From Mycobacterium simiae (GTDB taxonomy: Bacteria > Actinomycetota > Actinomycetes > Mycobacteriales > Mycobacteriaceae), in contig NZ_AP022568.1 of assembly GCF_010727605.1 (NCBI RefSeq), forward strand, positions 2,108,001-2,172,000: DNA of 64,000 nt. Direction: 5' to 3'. Made by a program: the position numbers and the translations under genes. A model generated the notes under the pieces. It was not told the DNA's origin. It saw only the letters and a list, made by a program, of their open reading frames with translations, and made no database searches. Position 1 is the stretch's first letter; each line of letters begins with the position of its first letter. This document shows, in pieces, positions 45,618 to 55,484 of this stretch.

Positions 45618-47453
45618 GTGAGCCACTACAAGAGCAACGTCCGCGACCAGGTATTCAACCTGTTCGAGGTGCTGGGCGTTGACAAGGCGCTAGGCCAAGG
45701 CGAGTACAGCGACCTCGATGTCGAGACCGCCACTGAAATGTTGAACGAGATCAGCCGGCTGGCCGAGGGGCCGATCGCGGAGTCGTTCGTCGAGGGTGAT
45801 CGCAATCCCCCGGTGTTCGACCCCGAGACGCACTCGGTGACGTTGCCGGAGGAGTTCAAGAAGTCCGTGCACGCCGTCCAGGAGGGCGGTTGGGACCGGG
45901 TCGGTCTCGACGAGGCCCTCGGTGGTGTGCCCGCTCCCAAGGCGCTGTTGTGGGCGCTGCACGAGCACATCCTGGGCGCCAACCCGGCCGTCTGGATGTA
46001 TGCCGGCGGCGCCGGATTCGCCAACATCCTGTACCACCTCGGCACCGAGGAGCAGAAGAAGTGGGCCGTACTGGCCGCCGAGCGCGGCTGGGGCTCCACC
46101 ATGGTGCTGACCGAGCCGGACGCCGGCTCGGACGTCGGTGCCGGCCGCACCAAGGCAGTGCAGCAGGAGGACGGTTCCTGGCACATCGAGGGCGTCAAGA
46201 GGTTCATCACCTCGGCCGACTCGGGTGACCTGTTCGAGAACATCTTCCACCTGGTGCTGGCCCGCCCGGAGGGTGCCGGCCCGGGTACCAAGGGGCTGTC
46301 CCTGTTCTTCGTGCCGAAGTTCCTGTTCGACTTCGAGACCGGCGAACTGGGCGAGCGCAACGGCGCCTTCGTCACGAACGTCGAGCACAAGATGGGCCTC
46401 AAGGTCTCCGCGACCTGCGAGCTGTCGTTTGGTCAGCACGGTGTACCGGCCAAGGGTTGGCTGGTCGGCGAGGTGCACAACGGTATCGCGCAGATGTTTG
46501 AGGTCATCGAGCAGGCCCGCATGATGGTTGGCACCAAGGCGATCGCGACGCTGTCGACCGGTTACCTGAACGCGCTGGCGTACGCCAAGGAGCGGGTGCA
46601 AGGCGCCGACATGACCCAGATGACCGACAAGACCGCACCCCGGGTGACCATCACCCACCACCCCGACGTGCGCCGGTCGCTGATGACCCAGAAGGCCTAC
46701 GCCGAGGGGTTGCGCGCGCTGTACCTGTTCACCTCCACCTACCAGGACGCGGCGGTCGCCCAGGCGATCCACGGTGTGGACGCCGAGCTGGCTGTCAGGG
46801 TCAACGACCTGATGCTGCCCGTCGTCAAGGGTGTCGGTTCGGAGCAGGCCTACGCCAAGCTGACCGAGAGCCTGCAAACCTACGGCGGCTCCGGCTTCCT
46901 GCAGGACTACCCGATCGAGCAGTACATCCGGGACGCCAAGATCGACTCGCTGTACGAAGGCACCACCGCCATTCAGGCGCAGGACTTCTTCTTCCGCAAG
47001 ATCGTCCGCGACAAGGGTGTGGCCCTGGCCCACGTCTCCGAGCAGATCCAGAAGTTCGTCGACAGTGAGTCCGGCAACGGGCGGCTGAAGACCGAGCGCG
47101 AGCACCTGGCCAAGGCGCTCGCCGACGTACAGAGCATGGCGGCCACCCTGACCGGCTACCTGATGGCCGCGCAGGAAGACGTCACCAGCCTCTACAAGGT
47201 CGGACTGGGCTCGGTGCGCTTCCTGATGAGCGTCGGTGACCTGGTGATCGGCTGGCTGTTGCAGCGCCAGGCGGCGGTCGCCGTGGCGGCGCTCGACGCG
47301 GGCGCCAGCGGTGCCGAGCGGTCGTTCTACGAGGGCAAGATCGCGGTGGCGTCGTTCTTCGCGAAGAACTTCCTGCCGCTACTCGCCAGCACCCGCGAGG
47401 TGATCGAGACGCTGGACAACGACATCATGGAGCTGGACGAGGCCGCTTTCTAA
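45618..47453 (+). CDS. fadE5: FadE5, acyl-CoA dehydrogenase
   Basis: Broad-specificity acyl-CoA dehydrogenase of beta-oxidation, 611 residues, equal in length to the M. tuberculosis enzyme. GTG 45618 ([20 protein letters not shown]) follows GAGGAGGAGAATT. Flavin and substrate motifs include [15 protein letters not shown] and [13 protein letters not shown]; the catalytic region holds [20 protein letters not shown] and [18 protein letters not shown]. It converges on fadA2, with two hairpins between. Confidence 0.96.
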   Translation: MSHYKSNVRDQVFNLFEVLGVDKALGQGEYSDLDVETATEMLNEISRLAEGPIAESFVEGDRNPPVFDPETHSVTLPEEFKKSVHAVQEGGWDRVGLDEALGGVPAPKALLWALHEHILGANPAVWMYAGGAGFANILYHLGTEEQKKWAVLAAERGWGSTMVLTEPDAGSDVGAGRTKAVQQEDGSWHIEGVKRFITSADSGDLFENIFHLVLARPEGAGPGTKGLSLFFVPKFLFDFETGELGERNGAFVTNVEHKMGLKVSATCELSFGQHGVPAKGWLVGEVHNGIAQMFEVIEQARMMVGTKAIATLSTGYLNALAYAKERVQGADMTQMTDKTAPRVTITHHPDVRRSLMTQKAYAEGLRALYLFTSTYQDAAVAQAIHGVDAELAVRVNDLMLPVVKGVGSEQAYAKLTESLQTYGGSGFLQDYPIEQYIRDAKIDSLYEGTTAIQAQDFFFRKIVRDKGVALAHVSEQIQKFVDSESGNGRLKTEREHLAKALADVQSMAATLTGYLMAAQEDVTSLYKVGLGSVRFLMSVGDLVIGWLLQRQAAVAVAALDAGASGAERSFYEGKIAVASFFAKNFLPLLASTREVIETLDNDIMELDEAAF

Positions 47454-47484
47454 GCCTCCGACAACAACACCGACAACAACACGC

Positions 47485-47537
47485 AAAATCCCCCGCTTCC
47501 ACGTCCTGCCATGTTCCAGGTCGAAGCGGGGGATTTT
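47485..47537 (+). terminator. Terminator after fadE5
   Basis: Perfect 14-bp stem (aaaatcccccgctt / aagcgggggatttt) with a 25-nt loop, 31 nt after the fadE5 stop. The A- and T-flanked stem makes it a plausible bidirectional rho-independent terminator. Confidence 0.8.
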
Positions 47538-47576
47538 GCATGGGTGGCGGATAACGAGTGGTGGATAACGAAAAGA

Positions 47577-47607
47577 CCGCCGCTGGATCCCCTCACTCCA
47601 GCGGCGG
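47577..47607. terminator. Second hairpin between fadE5 and fadA2
   Basis: Perfect 10-bp stem (ccgccgctgg / ccagcggcgg) with an 11-nt loop, preceded by aaaaga and followed by cctattcc. The rest of 47454-47810 holds no gene. Confidence 0.65.
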
Positions 47608-47810
47608 CCTATTCCGTACGCCCGTAGCTGCGGTACCGGCGGTCGAATCAGGGATGCCCCGTGTTGCCGTCGGGGTCGGGGGGTCAGACCACAACACGGG
47701 ACAATCCGCTCATCGTTTACCCATCCCCCGCCGTTACTAATCAGCTGTGACAAACTTCATCCGGCGACCCCACCACGACCTCGGCGGCCTGGCTTGGATA
47801 TCCGCCCAGG

Positions 47811-49166
47811 TCACGCTTCCAAAATCGCCGCCACACCCTGACCACCGGCGGCACAGATCGAGATCAGCGCGCGCAGCGGGCCCCCGGCCTTCTTTGCCTC
47901 GTTCTTCTTCTCGGCGAGTTGCTTGGCGGCCTGCGCGAGGATTCGTCCGCCGGTGGCCGCGAAGGGGTGCCCGGCGGCCAGCGACGAACCGTTGACGTTC
48001 AGCTTCGACCGGTCGATCGAGCCCAGCGCGGCGTCCAGGCCCAACCGCTCTTTGCAGTACTCCTCGGACTCCCACGCCTGCAGGTGCGCCAACACCACCG
48101 ACGCGAAGGCTTCGTGGATCTCGTAGAAGTCGAAGTCCTGCAAGCTCAGGCCGTTGCGGGCCAGCAACCGCGGCACCGCATAGGTCGGCGCCATCAGCAG
48201 CCCGTCGCGTCCGCTGACGTAGTCCACGGCCGCAGTCTCCGCGTCGACCAGGTAGGCCAGGACGGGCAGCGAGTGATCGGCCGCCCACTGCTCGGTCGAC
48301 AACAGCGCGACCGAGGCGCCATCGGTCAGCGGGGTGGAGTTGCCCGCCGTCATCGTCGCGTCGCCAGCCTTCACACCGAAGACCGGGCGCAGCGTGGCGA
48401 GCTTCTCCACGCTGGCGTTGGCGCGCAGATTGTCATCCCGGTACAGGCCCAAGAAGGGAGTGACCAGGTCGTCGAAGAAGCCGCGGTCGTAGGCGGCGGC
48501 CATGTTTTGGTGGCTGGCCACCGCGAGTTCGTCCTGGTCTACTCGCTTGATGCCCATCTGCTTGGCGGTGATGGCGGCATGTTCGCCCATCGACAGACCG
48601 GTGCGCGGCTCGCTGTTCGCCGGGATCTCGATCCCCAGCGTGGCGGGCAGCGTGCCGACTAGCTTGAGCCGCTGCACGTTGGACTTCGACCGCCGCAACT
48701 TCAGCAGCTGGCGGCGCAGGTTGTCGCCCAGGCCGATCGGCGGGTCGGACGTGGTATCCACCCCGCCCGCGGCGGCGACTTCGTAACGGCCGGAGGCGAT
48801 GCCGTCGGCGGCCGCGATAGCCGCCTGCAAGCCAGTACCGCAGGCCTGCTGGATGTCGAAAGCCGGTGTGTACGAAGACAATTGCGAACCCAGCACGCAC
48901 TCGCGCATCAGATTGAAATCGCGGCTGTGCTTGAGCACCGCGCCGCCGACGACCACGCCGAGGCGCTCGCCCTTCAACCCGAATCGATCCACCAGACCAC
49001 CCAGGGCCGCGGTGAACATGTCCTGATTGGACGCTTCGGCGTAGGCGCCGTCCGAGCGTGCGAAGGGGATGCGATTGCCGCCGAGCACGGCGACGCGCCG
49101 CCGAGAGTTCAAGCTCGTCTGAGCTGCTTGGTCAGTTGTCTCAGAACCTGCAGGGGCCACGTTCAT
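47811..49166 (-). CDS. fadA2: FadA2, acetyl-CoA acetyltransferase/3-ketoacyl-CoA thiolase
   Basis: Thiolase of 451 residues. The acyl-accepting Cys is C109 in DIQQACGTGLQA, the His is in NVNGSSLAAGHPFAATGGR and the second Cys is about C438 in ISICAAGGQG. It cleaves or condenses 3-ketoacyl-CoA. ATG 49166 is slightly longer than the about 440-residue M. tuberculosis form. It is divergent from fabG4-htdX, with a small palindrome in between, and convergent with fadE5, so the four genes may act as a beta-oxidation set. Confidence 0.94.
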   Translation of the reverse strand: MNVAPAGSETTDQAAQTSLNSRRRVAVLGGNRIPFARSDGAYAEASNQDMFTAALGGLVDRFGLKGERLGVVVGGAVLKHSRDFNLMRECVLGSQLSSYTPAFDIQQACGTGLQAAIAAADGIASGRYEVAAAGGVDTTSDPPIGLGDNLRRQLLKLRRSKSNVQRLKLVGTLPATLGIEIPANSEPRTGLSMGEHAAITAKQMGIKRVDQDELAVASHQNMAAAYDRGFFDDLVTPFLGLYRDDNLRANASVEKLATLRPVFGVKAGDATMTAGNSTPLTDGASVALLSTEQWAADHSLPVLAYLVDAETAAVDYVSGRDGLLMAPTYAVPRLLARNGLSLQDFDFYEIHEAFASVVLAHLQAWESEEYCKERLGLDAALGSIDRSKLNVNGSSLAAGHPFAATGGRILAQAAKQLAEKKNEAKKAGGPLRALISICAAGGQGVAAILEA

Positions 49167-49219
49167 CTCCGGTTATCAGGTTGGGGGATTGGCCGTTGGG
49201 ACCCATACTACCGACTGTT

Positions 49220-49235
49220 CTTACTCTGCAGTAAG
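49220..49235. promoter_or_regulatory. Palindrome in the fadA2/fabG4 divergent promoter
   Basis: CTTACT-CTGC-AGTAAG is a perfect 6-bp-arm inverted repeat in the 134 nt between the divergent fadA2 and fabG4 starts. It is a candidate operator for a TetR-type lipid regulator. Confidence 0.5.
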
Positions 49236-49300
49236 TTCGTCCTCGATACCGTTGGTTTGTCCGACATGTTCGACTCAGAAAGACAACGGAAGGCAGCTCA

Positions 49301-50677
49301 GTGGCTCCCAATCGTCCCTCCGACCTGTTCTCGCAAGTGGTCAACTCGGGCCCCGGATCCTTCCTCGCGAAGCAACTCGGGGTCCCGCAGCCGGAGAATC
49401 TGCGCCGCTACTCGCCCGGTGATCCGCCGTTAACGGGATCTTTGCTGATCGGCGCTCCGCAAGAGCAGCCGGGCCGGATCGTCGAGCCGCTGCGGGCCGC
49501 GCTGGACGGTGACTACGACGTGGTCGGCAACAACCTCGGCGGCCGCTGGGCCGACAAGTTTGGCGGCCTGGTGTTCGATGCGACCGGCATCACCGCGCCG
49601 GACGGCCTCAAGGCGCTGCACGACTTCTTCACGCCGCTATTGCGCAACCTGGGTCATTGCGCGCGCGTCGTCGTGGTCGGCACCACCCCTGACGCCGCCG
49701 CCAGCACCGATGAGCGGATCGCGCAACGCGCGCTGGAAGGCTTCACCCGCTCGCTGGGCAAGGAGCTGCGCAACGGTTCCACCGTGGCGCTGGTCTACCT
49801 GTCGCCGGACGCCAAACCGGCCGCCACAGGCCTGGAATCGACCATGCGGTTCATCCTGTCGGCGAAGTCGGCGTACGTCGACGGTCAGGTGTTCTACCTG
49901 GGGGCCGCCGATTCGACCCCGCCGGCCGACTGGGACCGGCCGCTGGACGGCAAGGTCGCGATCGTCACCGGCGCCGCGCGCGGCATCGGCGCAACGATCG
50001 CCGAGGTGTTCGCCCGCGACGGTGCCCGCGTCGTCGCGATCGACGTGGAATCCGCGGCCGAGACGCTGGCCGAGACCGCCAGCCGGGTCGGGGGCACCGC
50101 GCTGTGGCTTGACGTCACCGCCGCCGACGCGGTCGACAAGATCACCGAGCACCTGCGCGACCACTACGCCGGCCACGCCGACGTGTTGGTCAACAACGCC
50201 GGTATCACCCGGGACAAGCTGCTGGCGAATATGGACGACGCCCGCTGGGATGCTGTCTTGGCGGTCAATCTGCTCGCCCCGAAACGTCTTACCGAGGGTC
50301 TGGTCGCCAACGGCAGCATCGGCGAAGGTGGGCGGGTGATCGGCCTGTCGTCGATGGCCGGCATCGCCGGCAACCGCGGGCAGACGAACTACGCCACCAC
50401 CAAAGCCGGGATGATCGGGCTGACCCAGGCGCTGGCACCGGATCTCTACGAGAAGGGCATCACGATCAATGCCGTGGCGCCGGGCTTCATCGAGACGCAG
50501 ATGACCGCGGCCATCCCGCTCGCCACTCGCGAGGTGGGCCGCCGGATGAACTCGCTGCTGCAGGGCGGCCAGCCCGTCGACGTCGCCGAGACCATCGCTT
50601 ACTTCGCCAGTCCGGCGTCAAACGCGGTGACGGGCAACGTTATTCGCGTCTGCGGCCAGGCAATGTTGGGCGCCTGA
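49301..50677 (+). CDS. fabG4: FabG4, high-molecular-weight 3-oxoacyl-(ACP/CoA) reductase
   Basis: NAD(H)-dependent beta-ketoacyl reductase, 458 residues from GTG 49301 with GGAAGG upstream. The N-terminal about 205 residues form the flavodoxin-like domain special to FabG4; the C-terminal domain is a classical SDR with [14 protein letters not shown] near 220, NNAGITRD, the catalytic Ser in GLSSMAG and YATTK at about 363-367. It is followed after 29 nt by htdX. Confidence 0.94.
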   Translation: MAPNRPSDLFSQVVNSGPGSFLAKQLGVPQPENLRRYSPGDPPLTGSLLIGAPQEQPGRIVEPLRAALDGDYDVVGNNLGGRWADKFGGLVFDATGITAPDGLKALHDFFTPLLRNLGHCARVVVVGTTPDAAASTDERIAQRALEGFTRSLGKELRNGSTVALVYLSPDAKPAATGLESTMRFILSAKSAYVDGQVFYLGAADSTPPADWDRPLDGKVAIVTGAARGIGATIAEVFARDGARVVAIDVESAAETLAETASRVGGTALWLDVTAADAVDKITEHLRDHYAGHADVLVNNAGITRDKLLANMDDARWDAVLAVNLLAPKRLTEGLVANGSIGEGGRVIGLSSMAGIAGNRGQTNYATTKAGMIGLTQALAPDLYEKGITINAVAPGFIETQMTAAIPLATREVGRRMNSLLQGGQPVDVAETIAYFASPASNAVTGNVIRVCGQAMLGA

Positions 50678-50706
50678 CAGTACCGGCGAAGCTCAAGGAG
50701 AACGCG

Positions 50707-51549
50707 ATGAATCAACCCAGCGGCCTGCGGAACATGCTGCGCGCGGCCGCCGGGGCGCTACCCGTGGTGTCCCGGACCGACCAGCTACCTAGCCGGACGG
50801 TGACCGTCGAGGAATTGGCGATCGACCAGACCAACGTGGCCGAGTACGCCGCCATCACCGGCCTGCGCTTCGGCAACAACGTGCCGCTCACCTATCCGTT
50901 CGCGTTGACCTTTCCGGCGCTGATGTCTTTGGTGACGGGGTTCGACTTCCCTTTTGCCGCAATGGGTTCGGTACACACCGAGAACCACATCACGCAGTAT
51001 CGGCCGATCGCGGTGACCGACACCGTCGGTGTGCGGGTGCGTGCGGAGAATTTGCGTGAGCACCGCAAGGGCCTGTTGGTCGACCTGGTCACCGACGTCA
51101 CTGTCGGCAACGAGACCGCCTGGCACCAGGTGACGACGTTCCTGCACCAACAGCGCACCAGCCTGTCCGACGAGCCCAAGCCGCCACCGCAGAAACAGCC
51201 CAAGCTCCCGCCGCCCAGCGCCGTGCTGCGCATCACCCCGGGCCAGATCCGCCGCTACGCCGTCGTCGGTGGTGATCACAACCCGATCCACACCAACCCG
51301 ATAGCCGCCAAGTTGTTCGGGTTCCCGACCGTCATTGCACACGGAATGTTCAGTGCGGCAGCGGTATTGGCGAACATCGAAGCCCGGCTTCCGGATGCGG
51401 TGCGGTACTCGGTCCGGTTCGGCAAGCCGGTGATCCTGCCGGCGACCGCGGGCCTATACATCGAGGAGAAGGACCAGCGCTTCGAGTTGTCGTTGCGCCA
51501 CATCGCCAAGGGTTATCCGCACCTGACCGGCAGCCTCGAGCCGCTGTAG
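50707..51549 (+). CDS. htdX: HtdX, MaoC-type (3R)-hydroxyacyl dehydratase
   Basis: Double hot-dog hydratase/dehydratase of 280 residues acting on 3-hydroxyacyl thioesters. The hydratase-2 motif GGDHNPIHTNPIAAKLFGFP, with Asp near 190 and His near 195, then TVIAHGM, lies in the second hot dog; the first is degenerate. ATG 50707 follows AAGGAGAACGCG. It is an operon partner of fabG4. Confidence 0.93.
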   Translation: MNQPSGLRNMLRAAAGALPVVSRTDQLPSRTVTVEELAIDQTNVAEYAAITGLRFGNNVPLTYPFALTFPALMSLVTGFDFPFAAMGSVHTENHITQYRPIAVTDTVGVRVRAENLREHRKGLLVDLVTDVTVGNETAWHQVTTFLHQQRTSLSDEPKPPPQKQPKLPPPSAVLRITPGQIRRYAVVGGDHNPIHTNPIAAKLFGFPTVIAHGMFSAAAVLANIEARLPDAVRYSVRFGKPVILPATAGLYIEEKDQRFELSLRHIAKGYPHLTGSLEPL

Positions 51550-51557
51550 GCGCCGCG

Positions 51558-52826
51558 TCAGCCGACTCGTTCGTCGCGCTTGAGCGCCCCGACCCTGCGC
51601 AGCCTGTTCAGCGCGTGCGCGCCGGTCGAGGTCATCAGGAACACCAAGAACAGCCACAGCGGCGGCCGGGCCAGCTCCCAGACGAAGATCGCGGCCCAGA
51701 TCGGCGAGCCCTGGGTGACCGCGAGCACCCCGGCGGCCCCGGCCAGCGAGACCGCCGGCACGTGCAGGTCTGTCCCGGTTATCCAGTTGATCGTCAGCAC
51801 CAGCAGCACACCCGTCGCCGCACCGGTGGCCAGCGACGGCGTGAGCAGCCCGCCGGCGCCGCCGGCCCGCAGAAACAAGGCGGTCAGCAAGGGCTTGAGC
51901 GCAAGGATCGCCGCCGCCCCCGACAGCGTGAGCCCGCTGGCGAGGCTGACGGTCAGGATGCTGCGGCCGTTGCCGGGCAATTCGGGCCGCCAATGCGAGC
52001 AGATGCCCATCACCAGCCCGGCGGCCGCCAGAGCGGGAATCAGCATCCAGCCGCGCGGCTGGCACGCGGGCCGCGCCGCCGCCATCAGCCGGTTGAACGC
52101 GAGGCCCACCGCGAGGGCGAACGGGGCCACCAGCAGCCCGTGCGCGGTCAGCAGATAAGTGGACTCCCCGATCGGCCAATCCAGGTTGGGATGATCGCCG
52201 GTGCTGGCCGAACCGATCGCGACGGCCAGGCTGGAGGTGAGAAACGCGGCGCCCAGTGCGCGCGGATGCCAGGTGTTGAGCATGATGCGGGCGGAGAACA
52301 ACGCCCCGGCCAGCGGCACGGCATATACCGCGCCCAGACCGGCCCCGGCCGCGCACGCGAGCAGGATCTCTCGGTCGCGGGAATCCAGCCGGCGTAACCA
52401 TCCGGTTCCGAAATCGGCGAGCGCCGCCGCAAATTGGCGCGGCGCCCCTTCGCGCCCCAGCGACGCCCCCGAACCGACCAGCAGCACCTGCAGCATGGCG
52501 TCGACACTCCACGACAGCCGCGGAATCGGCTGCTGCCGGGCGATGGTTCCGGCCAGGGGCGGCACCGGGGCCCGGCGGCGCAGCAGCCACCATCCCAGAC
52601 CCGCAACCGCGGCGCCCACCATCGGCCCCAACACCCGGCGCACCGGGCTGCTGCCGGTCACTCCGGCCAGCAGGGTGCCGAAACTGTAGTTGTAGGTCAA
52701 GTGCGAAACGATGCGCAGCACAAACGTGGTCGACAACCCGGCCAACCCGGCCAACAATCCGACTATGACGACCGCGCAGCAGAAGTCGACGTTGCGTCCC
52801 GACGAGCGAACGGGCGAACGGCGCAC
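51558..52826 (-). CDS. ClC-family chloride channel/transporter
   Basis: Membrane protein of about 422 residues with about 10-11 helices. ClC signatures are SLGREGAPRQ, which keeps the gating Glu of GREGP, and GGLLTPSLATGAATG in the GxFxP position. The first motif is degenerate (AGTIARQ in place of GSGIP). No CBS domains. GTG 52826 start. In H37Rv this interval holds, from memory, the VapBC24 toxin-antitoxin pair, so the channel gene appears to be a replacement or insertion. Confidence 0.86.
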   Translation of the reverse strand: MRRSPVRSSGRNVDFCCAVVIVGLLAGLAGLSTTFVLRIVSHLTYNYSFGTLLAGVTGSSPVRRVLGPMVGAAVAGLGWWLLRRRAPVPPLAGTIARQQPIPRLSWSVDAMLQVLLVGSGASLGREGAPRQFAAALADFGTGWLRRLDSRDREILLACAAGAGLGAVYAVPLAGALFSARIMLNTWHPRALGAAFLTSSLAVAIGSASTGDHPNLDWPIGESTYLLTAHGLLVAPFALAVGLAFNRLMAAARPACQPRGWMLIPALAAAGLVMGICSHWRPELPGNGRSILTVSLASGLTLSGAAAILALKPLLTALFLRAGGAGGLLTPSLATGAATGVLLVLTINWITGTDLHVPAVSLAGAAGVLAVTQGSPIWAAIFVWELARPPLWLFLVFLMTSTGAHALNRLRRVGALKRDERVG

Positions 52827-52866
52827 GGCACGAATCTAGCCCCCGAGGGCCGCGCCGGTCCCCCGG

Positions 52867-53496
52867 TTAGGACGCGGGCCGCTGGGCCGGGCCGGCTTCC
52901 TGCTTCTCGGGCACGCCGCGCAGCCCATGCCAGAACAAGTCGATCATCAGCTCGGCCGCCTCGTCGACGTCGATGTCGCCGGTGGACAGCCGATTGGCCA
53001 TCGCCTCACCGGCGCCCACCAGCGCGACCGCCATCATCTGGTGCTCGGCATCGGTGCGCGGCGTGCGGCTGTTTTCCCGCACCAGACCCGCGACCAGCTC
53101 GATGATCTGCTCGCGGCCCTCTCGGACGGTGTGGGCAAAGGCCTGCGAGCTGATCGCCTGGGTGTACATCACGATCCAGGACGCCCGGTTGGCGTCGATA
53201 TAGCGCAAGAACGACCCAATCGTGTTGCGCAACAAGTCCCGTGGGCTTTGGGTGAAGTCGATGTCGGCGCGCACCGCCTCGATGAAGCGGGTCATTTCGC
53301 GGTTCAGGCACGCCCCGAACAAGTCCTCTTTCGAGCCGTAGTACAGGTACAGCATCGGCTTGGAGATCTCCGCCGCGGCGGCGATGGTGTCCATCGAGGT
53401 CTCGTGGTAGCCGTTGACCGAAAACATCTGCACTGCGGCGTCGAGCATCTGCTGTTCCCGTACGGCGCGCGGTAGCCGCTTGGTACCACCTGCCAT
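52867..53496 (-). CDS. TetR-family regulator (Rv0238-like)
   Basis: Repressor-type protein, 209 residues from ATG 53496. The helix-turn-helix is at about 35-60 (MDTIAAAAEISKPMLYLYY). The regulated genes are unknown; lpqI lies upstream on the same strand, 66 nt away, and the ClC gene downstream. Confidence 0.91.
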   Translation of the reverse strand: MAGGTKRLPRAVREQQMLDAAVQMFSVNGYHETSMDTIAAAAEISKPMLYLYYGSKEDLFGACLNREMTRFIEAVRADIDFTQSPRDLLRNTIGSFLRYIDANRASWIVMYTQAISSQAFAHTVREGREQIIELVAGLVRENSRTPRTDAEHQMMAVALVGAGEAMANRLSTGDIDVDEAAELMIDLFWHGLRGVPEKQEAGPAQRPAS

Positions 53497-53562
53497 CGCT
53501 CTGCCCCTTCAAGCCCTATGGGCTCCGCTTATCCGACTCCAGGGTAACGATTGACCTGCCGG

Positions 53563-54711
53563 TCAGTGTTCACATGCCCGGCCGGGTCCCTTCATGGTGG
53601 CCACCCGCAGCAGCGACTGGTCCACCGCCGGCAACGCCAATTCACCTGCAGCCAAAGCCTTTTCGAGTCGATCCAGCACCGCGGGCACCTCGTCGGTGGT
53701 CACCCACAGCGCGATATCGGTGCCGGCCTGCAAGGTCCGCAGCACCGCTTCAGCCACCCCGTAGCGGTCCGAGATCGCCGCCATGCTCGACAGGTCGTCA
53801 CTAAAGACGGGGCCGTTGAACGGCGGGCCGCCGTATCCGGTGCCGTCGCGCAGCAGTTTGACCGCAGCGGGGCTGAGGCTGGCCGGCTCGTCGTTGGTGG
53901 TCAGTCCGGGCACCTGCAGATGGCCGATCATCACGGCGACCGGGGCGTTGGTCACCAGCGTCCGATAGGGCACGAGGTCGTCGTTGATCAGCTCGGGCAG
54001 CGGCGGCGTAACGACCCCGCCCTTGTGCGAATCACCGGAGCCATGGCCGTGGCCGGGGAAATGCTTGAGCACCGGCAGCACCCCCGCGTCGCGCAGCCCC
54101 TGCGCGTACGCCCCGGCGTATTCGGTGACGGTCTTGGGGTTGTCGCCGAACGAGCGGTCCCCGATCACACTGTCGTCGGGCTCGTCGGTGACGTCGACGA
54201 CCGGTGCGAAGTCAACGGTGATGCCCAGGTCGTGCATCTTCTTGCCGCGTTCGGCCGCCTGCGCGCGCACCTGGTCGGTGGTTTGGGTGCGCGCCAGCTC
54301 CTTCGGGGACGGCGCGGTACCGATCAGCGACTTCAGTCGCGACACCCGGCCGCCTTCTTCGTCGACGCTGACCGCCAGCGGCAGCGGCCCGGCGTTGCCG
54401 GCGATGTCGGCCAACGGCCCCGAGAAGATGCTGAGGTCCGTCCAACTACCGATGAAGATCCCGCCGACGTGGTAGCCGTTGACCACCGCGCGGGCGTCGT
54501 CGGCGTTCTTCACGCCCACCATCAACAACTGGGCCAGCTTGTCGCGGTTGGACAGCTTGGCCGTCGGGTCGCCGCAGACCGGCGGTGCGGGCGGCGCAGC
54601 GACGGGCTTGCTGGTCGTCGTCGACGCCGGCGGCCGGGCGGCGTCGTGACCACAGGCGGCTACCAGCGTCGATACGGCTGCCAGCAGGGCCAGGGTGCGC
54701 GAAAAAACCAT
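53563..54711 (-). CDS. lpqI: LpqI, lipoprotein beta-N-acetylglucosaminidase (GH3)
   Basis: Cell-wall-recycling lipoprotein cleaving GlcNAc from muropeptides. The 382 residues start at ATG 54711 with a signal peptide and lipobox LVAAC (Cys20). The GH3/NagZ signature KHFPGHGHGSGDSHKG holds the catalytic Asp-His pair near 220, and the nucleophile Asp is in the VMIGHLQVPGLTTNDEPA region. Start and length match the mycobacterial LpqI. Confidence 0.93.
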   Translation of the reverse strand: MVFSRTLALLAAVSTLVAACGHDAARPPASTTTSKPVAAPPAPPVCGDPTAKLSNRDKLAQLLMVGVKNADDARAVVNGYHVGGIFIGSWTDLSIFSGPLADIAGNAGPLPLAVSVDEEGGRVSRLKSLIGTAPSPKELARTQTTDQVRAQAAERGKKMHDLGITVDFAPVVDVTDEPDDSVIGDRSFGDNPKTVTEYAGAYAQGLRDAGVLPVLKHFPGHGHGSGDSHKGGVVTPPLPELINDDLVPYRTLVTNAPVAVMIGHLQVPGLTTNDEPASLSPAAVKLLRDGTGYGGPPFNGPVFSDDLSSMAAISDRYGVAEAVLRTLQAGTDIALWVTTDEVPAVLDRLEKALAAGELALPAVDQSLLRVATMKGPGRACEH

Positions 54712-54865
54712 CGGGACATGTTGTCACGGCCAGCAGCCGCCGCGGCGCGGGCCCACCGGGGCCGCTGCTCGGGGGCGCGCCGGGCGCCGCGATATAACGC
54801 GCCATGGCGGCTGGCGGCGGTTAGGTTGGCCGTGGACCCAATGACTGGCAAGGGAGGAGCCAGCA

Positions 54866-55072
54866 ATGACGGGGTTTGCGCTGGCCGCTGCCACCGGAGT
54901 GGTGGCGGGCTTGATGATCGGAGCCGCCGCGACCGTCGGGGTGACGCTGGCCGTCCAGGACCACGGCATGACGCACCCGCCGGCCGCGCCGGCGACGCGA
55001 AGCCCGACCGGTCCGTATCTGGTCAACTACGGCGAGCGGTGTTGGCACGGACATTGCATCCCCTGGCCGTGA
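54866..55072 (+). CDS. DUF2613-like small membrane/secreted protein (copy 1)
   Basis: 68 residues from ATG 54866 (GGGAGGAGCCAGCA upstream). One N-terminal hydrophobic helix (ALAAATGVVAGLMIGAAATV) is followed by a short Pro-rich tail ending CWHGHCIPWP. It shares the A-A-x-x-G-V-T-L-x-V-Q segment with the next small gene, so the two are paralogues. The function is unknown; both precede aftD. Confidence 0.75.
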   Translation: MTGFALAAATGVVAGLMIGAAATVGVTLAVQDHGMTHPPAAPATRSPTGPYLVNYGERCWHGHCIPWP

Positions 55073-55177
55073 CGCGGCATCACTCGGCCGCACTTGTCAG
55101 CCGGGGCGCGTCGGCCGTTCTGCTAGGTTGACTTTGGGTAGTCCTGCGTGACACTCACCAAACCCAAGGAGTAACCG

Positions 55178-55351
55178 ATGAACCGGATCATTGCGCCCGC
55201 CGCCGCGAGCGTGGTGGTTGGTTTGCTGCTGGGCGCGGCCGCGATCTTCGGGGTCACTCTGATGGTGCAACAGGACACGAAGCCGCCACTACCCGGGGGC
55301 GATCCGCAGTCGTCAGTGCTCAACCGGGTCGAATACGGCAACCGTAGCTAG
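55178..55351 (+). CDS. DUF2613 small membrane/secreted protein (Rv0236A-like, copy 2)
   Basis: 57 residues from ATG 55178 (AAGGAGTAACCG upstream), the length of the M. tuberculosis Rv0236A product. It starts MNRIIAPAAASVVVGLLLGA, a single hydrophobic helix, and ends in a short polar tail (VLNRVEYGNRS). It lies immediately upstream of aftD and may be co-transcribed. The role is unknown. Confidence 0.83.
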   Translation: MNRIIAPAAASVVVGLLLGAAAIFGVTLMVQQDTKPPLPGGDPQSSVLNRVEYGNRS

Positions 55352-55484
55352 CGGCGATCGCCAGCGCGGCCGTGGTGATCGCAAGAGCGACCTAGCCCGG
55401 CGCAGCGGGTCGCCACTACCGGAAGCGGCCGCGGAATCCCCCGCGGGCTCGTCGGGCACCCCCCTGTCCCGCCGCTGGCTGTTC

